NCBI GenBank assembly: GCA_021324975.1 | Contig: JAJPIA010000029.1 | Span: forward strand, 1-64,000 | DNA from: Bacillota bacterium | GTDB taxonomy: Bacteria; Sysuimicrobiota; Sysuimicrobiia; Sysuimicrobiales; Segetimicrobiaceae | Length of the DNA: 64,000 nt | Reading direction: 5' to 3' | Shown: positions 17,738-25,523 of the stretch, in pieces | How the letters are laid out: each line of letters begins with the position of its first letter | Position numbering within the stretch: the stretch's first letter is position 1 | Notes under the pieces: generated by a model | Told to the model about the DNA's origin: nothing | Databases searched by the model: none | What the model saw: the letters and a program-made list of their open reading frames with translations, nothing else | Made by a program: the position numbers and the translations under genes

Positions 17738-18773
17738 TCGGCCCGCCCCGCCGCACGACCCCGTCGAGCTCGGAGAGCCCGCGCTCCGGGCCATTTGGAG
17801 CGCGAGACGCCGCATCGCCTCGTACGTCCGCGAGACGCCGTTGGAGCACTCGCCGCCGCTTTCGGATGCCGCCGGTGTCCCAGTGTGGCTCAAGCTCGAA
17901 TCTCTGCAGGCAACGGGGTCGTTCAAGGTGCGCGGCGCCGCAAGCGCGATCACACAACTCCCCTCCGATGTCCGCGCGCGCGGCGTGATCACGTTTTCCA
18001 CCGGCAATCACGGTCTGGCCGTCGCCTCCATGGCGCACCGGATCGGCGTCGGCGCGACCGTGTGCGTGGCAGAGCGCACCGACGCCGCGAAGACCGAGGC
18101 GATCCGGCGGCTCGGGGCCACGCTGGTCGTGGGGGGCGAGGGGCAGGACGAGGCGGAGCTGCGATGTTATGAGTTGGCGCGCGACACTGGGGCGGCGGTG
18201 ATCAAGCCGTTCGACGACCCGTTCGTCATCGCGGGACAGGGCACCATCGCGCTCGAGATCCTCGAGCAGCACCCGCAGATCGACACCGTCGTGGTCCCGC
18301 TGTCCGGGGGCGGGCTCGTGGGCGGCATCGCGCTCGCCCTCAAACTCATCGATCCTGGGATCAGGATCGTCGGCGTGTCCATGGAAGGCGGGGCGGCCAT
18401 GTACCACAGCGTGGCGGCGGGCGCGCCCGTGACCGTTCCGGAAGCCCCCACGCTGGCGGACAGCCTGCAGGGCGGGATCGGCCGGGATAATCGTTTCACG
18501 TTCGCGATCGTGCGGCGCTACGTGGACGACCTCATCCTGGTTTCGGAGCGCGCGATCGGGGATGCGATGGCGCTCCTGTTTGCGGCCCATCGGCTGGTCG
18601 CGGAGGGAGCCGCGGCCGTCGGGATCGCGGCGCTCCTCGAGGGCAAGATCAAGCCCGGAAAGCGCGACGTTGCCGTGGTCGTGAGCGGCCGGAATGTCGA
18701 TCCTGCCAGGTATCTTCGAATCGTGGACAGCCGCTTGGCGCACGTGCTCGACCGGCTGTCGAGACGGCCGTAG
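17712..18773 (+). CDS. PLP-dependent threonine-dehydratase-like enzyme (EutB-like)
   Basis: A 353-residue fold-type II PLP enzyme. The PLP-Lys motif is GSFKVRGA, the Asn loop is STGNHGLAVA, and the phosphate-binding glycine loop is SGGGLVGG. It is about 320 residues after the leader and has no ACT regulatory domain, so it is of the catabolic serine/threonine dehydratase or hydroxyectoine-utilisation EutB type. The only available start is a TTG at 17712 within the preceding fossil, with no ribosome site; the native start may have been lost. Confidence 0.8.
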   Translation: MNAGSLRPDRPAPPHDPVELGEPALRAIWSARRRIASYVRETPLEHSPPLSDAAGVPVWLKLESLQATGSFKVRGAASAITQLPSDVRARGVITFSTGNHGLAVASMAHRIGVGATVCVAERTDAAKTEAIRRLGATLVVGGEGQDEAELRCYELARDTGAAVIKPFDDPFVIAGQGTIALEILEQHPQIDTVVVPLSGGGLVGGIALALKLIDPGIRIVGVSMEGGAAMYHSVAAGAPVTVPEAPTLADSLQGGIGRDNRFTFAIVRRYVDDLILVSERAIGDAMALLFAAHRLVAEGAAAVGIAALLEGKIKPGKRDVAVVVSGRNVDPARYLRIVDSRLAHVLDRLSRRP

Positions 18774-18896
18774 CGCCGGCCATTTCCGGCGCGCGGATCA
18801 CGGCGGGCCTGACCAACGACCGTGAACGCCGGGGGCCGCGACCACGCCCGCCACGCGGCTTCGCATGATCCCGGCCCCGCTCGTTCAGGATGGTGA

Positions 18897-19451
18897 TTAT
18901 CGCCAGTATCCGGCGGCCCAGATCCAGCCGCCGCCCCGGGCTACCCATCGGCCCGGCACCCAAACGGCGCGGGGCCATGGACGCCGCACCCAAAATCCCC
19001 GCACCCAGATCCAACGCGCGCCCGCCCAACGCCAATATCCCGCGATCCACACGGCGCCGACAAACGGGGGTGGACCGATGACCTCAACCTGTGGCGGCGG
19101 AGGCGACACGGCGACGACGGCGTAGCCGGGTCCGCCGCCTGCCCAGTATCCGGCCACCCAGACCCAGCCATACGCGCCGCGGACCCACCGGCCGGGCACC
19201 CAACGGGCGCCGCGGTAGGGGGGGTACTGCCAGCGCCCGGGGATCCACACCCATCGCCCGGCCCATTGCCAGTGGCCGGCCACCCAGACGTAGGCCGGCC
19301 CCGGCATGGCGGGGACGGCCTCATACTGCAGCGGTGGCGGGGGGCTCGCCACCCAGGGGCTGTTCTCATCCGCACGCGCCGTCCCGTACCCCGCACCAAT
19401 GGTCGCCGCCACCGCGCACAGCACGGCGAATGCAACAAGCGTTCTTGCCAT
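18897..19451 (-). CDS. Exported WXXGXW-repeat protein
   Basis: A 184-residue protein with a signal peptide (residues 1-27, ending ...GTARADE). The mature part is a string of Trp/Tyr-rich units of the form WVxGxW, for example VWVAGHWQWAG, WVPGRWVRG and VWIAGYWRWAG, about nine in all. This corresponds to the YXWGXW/WXXGXW repeat family of secreted beta proteins of unknown function. GAGGT precedes the ATG at 19451. The repeats are aromatic and glycine-rich, consistent with an envelope-associated fibre or barrel. Confidence 0.85.
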   Translation of the reverse strand: MARTLVAFAVLCAVAATIGAGYGTARADENSPWVASPPPPLQYEAVPAMPGPAYVWVAGHWQWAGRWVWIPGRWQYPPYRGARWVPGRWVRGAYGWVWVAGYWAGGGPGYAVVAVSPPPPQVEVIGPPPFVGAVWIAGYWRWAGARWIWVRGFWVRRPWPRAVWVPGRWVARGGGWIWAAGYWR

Positions 19452-19542
19452 CTCTCACCTCCCGGAGCGCAGCCGTCCCGCGTTGTGATCCGATGTCCTG
19501 GTCGTTTGCCCGGCAGCGATTCAGATGAGCGACGCAGGCGCC

Positions 19543-19737
19543 TCAGGAGTTCCCGGGATGGCCGGCATGCGCGGTGCGGACGCTTGTCCGGGTGAGCGCG
19601 GACGTGGCGAGCGCGCCGAGCGTGCGCAGGCCGCGCTCGATGCGTGGCTCCCAGTTGCGGCCGCAACTGAGCCGCAGGCAGGTACCGTACCGGCCGCCGG
19701 CCGAGAAGACGCCCCCCGGCGCAAAGCAAATGCAGCC
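19543..19737 (-). pseudogene. Tail of a MocR/PdxR-type regulator (aminotransferase domain)
   Basis: A 64-residue open stretch. It contains FAPGGVFSAGGRYGTCLRL, then NWEPRIERGLRTLGALA, which is the C-terminal end of GntR-aminotransferase fusion regulators (family form: APGPLFSASGRYRNCLRLN). A TGA precedes it immediately and nothing recognisable lies upstream, so only the last part of the aminotransferase domain survives. It converges on a PhzF tail, and the two fossils meet head to head near 19735. Confidence 0.7.
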
Positions 19738-19916
19738 TCAACGCCTCGCTGGCGCAGTGGCTGTTGGACAGCGGCCGGGCGCGCTCACCGTATGTCGCAA
19801 GCCAGGGCATCGCCATGGGATGCGCCGGCCGCGTCCACATCTCACGCGACGGCGGCGGGACGATCTGGGTCGGCGGTGGAACGATTACCTGCGTGAGCGG
19901 CCGCGTGGACCTGTAG
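19734..19916 (+). pseudogene. C-terminal fragment of a PhzF-family protein
   Basis: A 60-residue frame reads NASLAQWLLDSGRA, then YVASQGIAMGCAGRVHI and an IWVGGGTITCV ending before TAG. This is the closing portion of PhzF-like isomerases (family form: YVASQGTALGRAGRVHV). The catalytic N-terminal domain is missing, and the left edge abuts the MocR fossil. It is one of several PhzF loci in the window. Confidence 0.7.
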
Positions 19917-19999
19917 CGCTTTGCCGGCAATTGCCGGCGCTCCGCGTCCCGGCGACCGTACCGTCTGAGTGCCCGAGGGTGTACGCCCGCGCTCGGCCC

Positions 20000-21232
20000 C
20001 TACAGGGACAGGCGCGTCGTCTCGGTCGTCTCGGCGACCAAACGGCCGTGGCTGATTACATAGCGCGGCGGCGCGTGGCATCGAAGCGCCTCGTGGACCG
20101 TCTGGGCGCGCAGCACGGCGAGGTGCGCCGCCCGCCCGACCGCCAACCCGTAGTCGTGGAGGTGCAGGACACGGGCGCCGTGCGTGGTGATCATGTCGAA
20201 GAGCGTGTCCATCTGTGCGAACGACGGGGGCCCCGTGATGTGCGACGCGAGGAACGCGACCTCCAGCATGCTGTGGCGCCCGTACGGATAATAGGCATCC
20301 GCGATATCGTCCTGCCCCAGCGCGACCGGAACATCCGCGGCCAGCAGCTCGGCGAATCGGAGGTGCAGCGAGCCGGTGTGCGGGTCCATGACGAACGCCA
20401 TTCCGGCCCGGCGGCACAACGCCGCGAGCTCGCGAAAGTAGGCGTCCGGATACAGGCGCATCGCCCGCGCGTGGCAGGCCGTCACCCGGCCGCACCACCC
20501 CTCGCGGAGCGCGGCCCGCGCCAGCAACTCGGTTGTGCGCAGCCGGGGGTCACCGGTGTCGTCCACGAGGAACGCGACGTCGCGGTCGAACTCCTTGGCG
20601 AGCCGGAGCATTTGGTCCGTGTGCGCGCGTGCGTCTGCCTCCGTGCGCTCGATCCATGGAATGCCGCCCACGACGTCGGCGCCCATTTTGACGGCGTCCC
20701 GCACGTACGTCTCCGCCCCCGGATCCCGCAGCACGCCGTCTTGCGGGAACGCGACGACCCGGACCTCCACCACGCCCCGCAACTCCTCGCGCAGGCGAAT
20801 CACGGCGCGGATCGCCTCGAGACGCGCCCGCGTGTCGGTATCCACAAACGCCTGCACATGCGTGACGCCGTGCCCGAGCCCCTCTAACAGCGCTCGCCGC
20901 GCGTTGGCGTAGATCCACTCCTCGGCGTACCGGTCTTTGATCGCCGAAGCAAGCTCGATGGCGGCGCCGGCGTGTTCCATGGCGCCGGTCGCATATCGCC
21001 GGATCGCCTCGTCGCCGATCATCGGCAGCGTGTAGACCTTGCAGAGATGCAGGTGCGCGTCGACGAAGGAGGGGGTGAGCAGGCATCCCCCGCCGTCCAG
21101 TTCCTCCCGCCCGCGCAGACGGTCCGCCGTGATCGCGGCGATGCGCCCGGCGCGGACGGCGACGTTGACGCGATCGTCGGGCCGTCCCCGGAGTCGCACG
21201 TCGGCAACGACGAGATCGAATAGATCGTTCAC
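20000..21232 (-). CDS. Amidohydrolase, cytosine-deaminase-like
   Basis: A 410-residue TIM-barrel amidohydrolase. The first metal motif is SFVDAHLHLCKVY, the second His is in VTACHARAM, and the late Asp is in ALGQDDIADAYYPYGRHSM, characteristic of the CodA/N-isopropylammelide branch. A beta-sandwich flank precedes and follows the barrel (VRLRGRPDDRVNV; PPRYVISHGRLV). It would deaminate a pyrimidine or triazine-like heterocycle in the cytosol. It is transcribed alone, 60 bp downstream of csoR. Confidence 0.87.
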   Translation of the reverse strand: MNDLFDLVVADVRLRGRPDDRVNVAVRAGRIAAITADRLRGREELDGGGCLLTPSFVDAHLHLCKVYTLPMIGDEAIRRYATGAMEHAGAAIELASAIKDRYAEEWIYANARRALLEGLGHGVTHVQAFVDTDTRARLEAIRAVIRLREELRGVVEVRVVAFPQDGVLRDPGAETYVRDAVKMGADVVGGIPWIERTEADARAHTDQMLRLAKEFDRDVAFLVDDTGDPRLRTTELLARAALREGWCGRVTACHARAMRLYPDAYFRELAALCRRAGMAFVMDPHTGSLHLRFAELLAADVPVALGQDDIADAYYPYGRHSMLEVAFLASHITGPPSFAQMDTLFDMITTHGARVLHLHDYGLAVGRAAHLAVLRAQTVHEALRCHAPPRYVISHGRLVAETTETTRLSL

Positions 21233-21290
21233 GTCGGGTCAGCCGGACGCCGGCCGCGTGTGGCGGACGGAGGCGTTCATTCCTCGGCGT

Positions 21291-21602
21291 TCACTGATGG
21301 CCGTTCTCGAACACGTCCAGCAGCTCCGAGATGACCCGCTCCCGTTCCCGGGGGTTCCCCGAGCGGATCGCGGTGCTCACGCAGTGGTTGAGGTGACGGT
21401 CGAGCACGAGCGCGTTGACCCGATCGATAGCGCGCTGCACCGCCTTGGTCTGCTTGAGCACGTCCACGCAGTACCGATCGTCCTCGACCATGCGCAGAAT
21501 GCCGCGTAGGTGCCCCTCGGCGCTGCGCAAACGCGCCAGGATCTGCGCCTTCGCCCGGGGATCCAGTCCCGGGACCGTTTTCGGTTTCGACCGCGCCGCC
21601 AC
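21291..21602 (-). CDS. csoR: CsoR-family metal-sensing repressor
   Basis: A 103-residue all-helical DUF156 repressor. With the GTG start at 21602, the Cu(I) ligands fall at Cys45 (RYCVDVL), His70 and Cys74 (RHLNHC), exactly the C-H-C pattern of copper CsoR. A long purine ribosome site (GGAGGGAGGG) nine bases upstream supports this start over a TTG at 21626. CsoR leaves DNA on Cu(I) binding. No copper ATPase or chaperone is adjacent, so the target is elsewhere or autoregulatory. Confidence 0.88.
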   Translation of the reverse strand: MAARSKPKTVPGLDPRAKAQILARLRSAEGHLRGILRMVEDDRYCVDVLKQTKAVQRAIDRVNALVLDRHLNHCVSTAIRSGNPRERERVISELLDVFENGHQ

Positions 21603-21845
21603 GACGTAAACCCTCCCTCCCCCCAAGGCGGGGGGCCATTCCGCTCACGCAAACGCGTGCGCCGCGCCGCCCATTCCCGACACCATCGCGTGGACCGCTA
21701 CCTGTGACGGAGGCGCGGTGGGGCGCCTGGCCGGAGCGCCGGGTGGCCAAGGAGCGCGGCTGCGCGGCCGGGACGCTTCGGGCGCGCTCCGGCGTTCCAC
21801 CAAACGGTAACACGCGAGAGGATGCGGAAAGGGGTGACGGGTGGC

Positions 21846-22229
21846 ATGGCGCGCGAAGAAATAACGGTGAGCGGCGTTCACAAGACGACCGGATACTCGC
21901 ACGCGGCAAAGGCCGGCGATCTCATCTTCGTCGCGGGGCAAGTCGCCAACGACATCAACGGCAATCTCGTGGGCAGAGGCGACATCGAGGCGCAGGCGGT
22001 GCAGGTCTTCGACAACCTCAAGGCGGTGCTCGCGTCGGCCGGCGCCACGCTCAACGACGTCGTCAAGCTTACCACCTACACGACGAGCGTCGCCTATCGC
22101 GCCAAGATCGCCGAGGTGCGCGCGCGGTATTTCAGCGGCTATTTTCCTCCCAATACGTTTCTCGTCGTCGCGAGCCTCGCGACGCCGGAATACTTGCTGG
22201 AGATCGAGGCGGTGGCCGCCCGCGGTTGA
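21846..22229 (+). CDS. ridA: RidA-family (YjgF) protein
   Basis: A 127-residue RidA/YjgF homologue, an imine/enamine deaminase that protects PLP enzymes. The pattern includes YSHAAKAGDLIFVAGQV, DVVKLTTYTT and FPPNTFLVV near the end. The conserved Arg of the active-site pocket (usually in an R-x-x-x-E context) is not obvious at the C-terminus, where the usual VEIEAIA appears as LEIEAVAAR. It lies divergent from csoR. The start at 21846 is chosen for length; an ATG at 21822 is also in frame. Confidence 0.87.
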   Translation: MAREEITVSGVHKTTGYSHAAKAGDLIFVAGQVANDINGNLVGRGDIEAQAVQVFDNLKAVLASAGATLNDVVKLTTYTTSVAYRAKIAEVRARYFSGYFPPNTFLVVASLATPEYLLEIEAVAARG

Positions 22230-22344
22230 TCGGGCGCCCGGCGTCGACGTTGCGCCGGTCGAAGACGCAGCGCTGGGGCAGGTCCGCCCACAGCTGGCGC
22301 CGGGGTAACAGGAACGAGTCGGGCCCGGCGCCAACCGGGTACCG

Positions 22345-23247
22345 ATGGGGCTCCAACTTCGGCAGGCTACCGAAGCGGATCTGCCGGACGTCCACGAGAT
22401 CTGGCGGACTGCAGCCGGCGCCGGCTCTGGCCGTCCGCCCCGCGACGTCATGCTGTCGCTCTTCCGGCACGAACTCGCGACCGGGGCCATGTGGATCGCC
22501 GCCGGCGGGGACGGTCCGGTTGGCTACACCGCCGTCGTGACGCGCGGTGCGGTCGGGTTTCTGGCGGAGATGTTTGTTCTCCCGATGCACCAGTCCCAGG
22601 GCGTCGGGAGCGCGCTCTTGCGGTGCGTGCTCGCGGAGCGCGCCGATCTCCACTGCACGATGAGCTCGCGGGATCCGCGAGCGCTGAGCTTGTATGTCCG
22701 CGCGGGATGGCGCCCGCGGTGGCCGCATTTCCTGTTGCGGCAGGACGGCACGGCCTTAGGAGCCCTGGAGACCAGCGGCATCCGGGCGGTCGTTGCGGAT
22801 CCGCTGGACGCTGAGCTGGCGGCGTGGGATGCGAGAATTGGAGGGCGATTTCGCCCCGAGGATCACGCGTACTGGCGCGAGATCCTCAGCGCGGTGCCGC
22901 TGTGGTTCAAGCGCGCTGCGGTCACGGTAGGGTACGGCTATGTGTGGCACCTGCCGGCCGTGGACGAGGGCGTGCGCGTCGGGCTCGGGCCCATCGGCGT
23001 GTCGTCCCCGGACGATGCCGTCCACTGTGTGGCGGCCGCGCTGCAATGGATCGCGGACGAGTCCGGGCTCGACGCGGCATCATATCACGTCGGGATTCCC
23101 GGACCGCATCCGGCATTGATCCCGCTGCTTCGCGCCGGATTCCGGATCCGGGACGTGGAGACGTTCTGCTGTTCGAGCGACAGTCTCTTCTTCGACCCGG
23201 CGGCCTATCTTGGATTGTCGGGGCTGGAGGGCACGTCCTTTTTTTGA
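22345..23247 (+). CDS. Tandem GNAT N-acetyltransferase
   Basis: A 300-residue protein. The N-terminal half is a standard GNAT fold with LRQATEADLPDVHEIW, VGYTAVV, and the acetyl-CoA loop QSQGVGSALL near residue 88. The second half (WFKRAAVTVGYGYV to PGPHPALIPLLRAGFRI) is a degenerate second GNAT domain. Tandem GNATs of this kind acetylate small amines or aminoglycoside-like molecules. It stands alone, ending in a T-rich codon run (TTTTTTT) at its C-terminus. Confidence 0.82.
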   Translation: MGLQLRQATEADLPDVHEIWRTAAGAGSGRPPRDVMLSLFRHELATGAMWIAAGGDGPVGYTAVVTRGAVGFLAEMFVLPMHQSQGVGSALLRCVLAERADLHCTMSSRDPRALSLYVRAGWRPRWPHFLLRQDGTALGALETSGIRAVVADPLDAELAAWDARIGGRFRPEDHAYWREILSAVPLWFKRAAVTVGYGYVWHLPAVDEGVRVGLGPIGVSSPDDAVHCVAAALQWIADESGLDAASYHVGIPGPHPALIPLLRAGFRIRDVETFCCSSDSLFFDPAAYLGLSGLEGTSFF

Positions 23248-23377
23248 GCGACTCGGACACACGAGTCTCGTCCTAGACGCGAGGCTCGGTCCCTGAGGCG
23301 CGGCCCGGAGTCCCAGCGCTCGCCGTGGTGACACGCGCCCTGCGACGGCTGGATCCCGATTGACCGTGACGGCATCC

Positions 23378-23407
23378 TTGACACTCGCGGGATCGGCATG
23401 CTAGATA
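23378..23407 (+). promoter_or_regulatory. Candidate promoter of the metal-binding protein gene
   Basis: TTGACA at 23378-23383, 18 bp spacer, then TAGATA at 23402-23407 preceded by TG-N (extended -10). It lies in a conspicuous AT-rich island and is immediately followed by a Fur-type operator. The leader to the ATG at 23606 is about 190 nt and contains no convincing gene. Confidence 0.5.
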
Positions 23408-23409
23408 GA

Positions 23410-23424
23410 TGATAATAATTGTCA
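23410..23424. promoter_or_regulatory. Fur/Zur/PerR-family operator (7-1-7 box)
   Basis: The 15-mer TGATAATAATTGTCA matches the Fur-family consensus TGATAAT-N-ATTATCA at 13 of 14 specified positions and is itself a near-perfect inverted repeat. It lies just downstream of the -10 region, where a bound metalloregulator would block transcription of the zinc/manganese-binding protein gene. Which family member binds (Fur, Zur or Mur) cannot be told. Confidence 0.72.
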
Positions 23425-23605
23425 CATGTCATCATACTGCGGTAGTCATTTCATCTCCTCGCAGTCGCCGGTGTCGCGCTGCGGCCGCGCGCGAACTGCA
23501 CATCGGCGGCGCGGCGCAGTTGTTGCCGTGCCGGACGCAGATCGTCTACAACTTCTAAGTCGAGGGCGCGCCGCGGCGCGCATCCGGTGCTGCGGAGGGA
23601 TTGAG

Positions 23606-24523
23606 ATGACACGAGTCGGGTGGCGTGGTGCGGGTACGCTGGTGGCGGTGGTGGCCGTCGTGGTCGCCGTGCTGGGGGAGTGGCCGGGTCGCGGCACGGC
23701 TGCTCCGAGCGCGTCACGGCCGACCGTCGTCGCGGCGGAGAATTTTTACGGGGACATCTTGGGGCAGCTTGCGGGCGATCATGTCTCCATCACGAGCATC
23801 ATTAGCGACCCGAATGTCGACCCGCACGAATACGAGAGCAGCGCGCGCGACGGCGCCGCCGTCGCCCGAGCCAGCCTCGTCGTGATGAACGGGCTCGGGT
23901 ACGACGACTTCATGTATCGCCTGATGAAGGCGGCGCCGAACCCCGCTCGGAAAGTGATCATCGTGGGCACGCTGGTTGGGCACAAGGGCGGCGATAACCC
24001 CCACGTGTGGTACGATCCCGGGACGATGCCCAAAGTGGCGGCGGCGATGACCGACGCGCTGAGCGAGATCGATCCCGCCGACAGCCGCTCGTTCCACGAC
24101 CGGCTCGGGCTGTTCCAAGGAGCACTCCGTCCGCTGCAGGACAGGATCGCGGAAATTCGCCGCCGGTATGGCGGCGCCCCGGTCGCGTTCACCGAGCCCG
24201 TCTTCGCCTACATGGCCGCGGCTCTCGATCTGCGCGTCATCACGCCGGAGGCGTTCCAGCGTGCGGTCGAGGAGGGCGAGGAGCCGCCGGCATCGTCGAT
24301 CGCGCAGATGGACGACCAGTTGCGCATGCATCAGGCGAAGGTCCTGCTCTATAATGTGCAAACGGTGACGCCGATCACGACCCGCGTTCGGCAGCGCGCC
24401 AAGCAGCTCGGCATTCCCGTCGTCGGCGTCTCCGAGACGGAGCCGCACGGGAAGAGCTACCAGCAATGGATGCTCTCGCAACTGGAGAATCTTGAAGCGG
24501 CGCTCGCCGGCACCACAAAGTAG
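23606..24523 (+). CDS. Zinc/manganese ABC transporter substrate-binding protein
   Basis: A 305-residue cluster A-I binding protein of the ZnuA/TroA type, with an N-terminal signal segment (residues 8-31). Metal-ligand regions are DPNVDPHEYESS (His), GGDNPHVWYDP (His), a Glu in FTEPVFAY and a late Asp/Glu in VSETEPHG. The usual His-rich zinc loop is absent, so manganese is also possible. ATG 23606 has GGAGGGA upstream. No permease or ATPase gene adjoins it. Regulation by the upstream Fur-type box is likely. Confidence 0.85.
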   Translation: MTRVGWRGAGTLVAVVAVVVAVLGEWPGRGTAAPSASRPTVVAAENFYGDILGQLAGDHVSITSIISDPNVDPHEYESSARDGAAVARASLVVMNGLGYDDFMYRLMKAAPNPARKVIIVGTLVGHKGGDNPHVWYDPGTMPKVAAAMTDALSEIDPADSRSFHDRLGLFQGALRPLQDRIAEIRRRYGGAPVAFTEPVFAYMAAALDLRVITPEAFQRAVEEGEEPPASSIAQMDDQLRMHQAKVLLYNVQTVTPITTRVRQRAKQLGIPVVGVSETEPHGKSYQQWMLSQLENLEAALAGTTK

Positions 24524-24649
24524 GGCGCGGAGCCTCGCCGGCGTCGAGCGTCGGAGTGTCATTGGGGAAGCGCCGACCTCGTAGACGATGGCGGTGCGGC
24601 TGCGCTGGGAATGGGCCTCGCGGCCACGGGTTCGGAGGTCCGGACCGAA

Positions 24650-24681
24650 GGCGGTCACCGCGCTAGCGCGCGGTGACCGCC
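24650..24681. terminator. Bidirectional terminator-like hairpin
   Basis: A 13-bp perfect inverted repeat (GGCGGTCACCGCG and complement) with a 6-base loop lies between the convergent binding-protein and carboxymuconolactone-decarboxylase-like genes, 14 bp beyond the stop of the latter. There is no T-tract, but its position between convergent genes fits termination for both strands. Confidence 0.65.
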
Positions 24682-24695
24682 CCGGGATGAGGCTA

Positions 24696-25199
24696 TCAGC
24701 CAGCGGCCGAGTGGCTTTCCACGGCCCGGCGGGCCTCCGCGGACTTCCTCCACTCACCCGCGACCTGCTTCGTGGCCACGTTGAGGCGATTCCAGACATT
24801 GATCGAAGCGATGGAGAGGAGCAAGGACGCCAGGGCCGGCTCGTCATAGTGCCGGGCCGCCTCGTTCCAGATCTCGTCGGGGACCGGGTCCGCCCGGTCG
24901 CTAAGTCGGGTTACGGCCTCGGCGAGCGCCAGCGCGGCGCGCTCGGCATCGGTGAAGTAGGGGGCGTCGCGCCACGCCGACACGGCGAAGAGCCGTTCAT
25001 CGGTCTCGCCGGCATTCTTGAGGTCGCGGGCGTGCATGTCGACGCATACACTGCAGCCGTTGATCTGGCTGGCGCGCAACGTAATCAGGTCTCGCGTCCG
25101 CGCCGGGACGCCGCCCTTCTCCGCAGTCTTGGCCAACGCGTGCAGCGCCTGCATGGCCTCGGGGACGATCATCACCGGGTTGCTCATCCGTGCTTGCAT
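24696..25199 (-). CDS. Carboxymuconolactone decarboxylase/AhpD-like protein
   Basis: A 167-residue AhpD-fold protein. The CxxC redox pair (Cys49, Cys52) and His56 are in NGCSVCVDMH, the peroxidase-partner signature rather than the true decarboxylase. The following DERLFAVSAWRDAPYFTDAERAAL is standard for this family. It likely acts in peroxide defence by a thiol mechanism. The ATG at 25199 has GGAGGT six bases upstream. Confidence 0.88.
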   Translation of the reverse strand: MQARMSNPVMIVPEAMQALHALAKTAEKGGVPARTRDLITLRASQINGCSVCVDMHARDLKNAGETDERLFAVSAWRDAPYFTDAERAALALAEAVTRLSDRADPVPDEIWNEAARHYDEPALASLLLSIASINVWNRLNVATKQVAGEWRKSAEARRAVESHSAAG

Positions 25200-25523
25200 G
25201 ACCACACCTCCATGGAGCGATCAATGTGTTGCGAATCGCGCGTCCCGGTCACACCGGCCGGGCCTCGCTCGTCACTACGGTGACGAAACACGACGGGGGA
25301 ATGTGACACATGGATCGTCGCCCGGCGTCGGAAATCGACACGGCGGCAGGGGAGGGGTGCGCCCCCGCCGGCGCCGACCCAACGCTCCGCGACGCAGGGA
25401 CTTTGTCGGTTTTGACGTAAAGACCAGACGCGAACCGGTTCGCAGCCCATCTCCGCCCGTACCACGAGGGGTGTTCACCTGGCACAGCAGCGGCCTCCCG
25501 CTTCGACGCCACCGCGGATCGGG
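25200..25523. other. Intergenic region between divergent genes
   Basis: A 324-bp spacer between the AhpD-like gene and ftsH. It should hold promoters for both, but no convincing -35/-10 pair or repeat was recognised. Short open stretches here are in GC-rich shadow frames. The last 45 bp continue the ftsH frame upstream without an ATG/GTG/TTG. Confidence 0.4.

Noticed and set aside
23426-23560. Possible coding tail upstream of the metal-binding protein (ends QIVYNF)
   Set aside because: Twenty residues resemble the end of an outer-membrane barrel, but nothing upstream supports it and it lies in the presumed leader.
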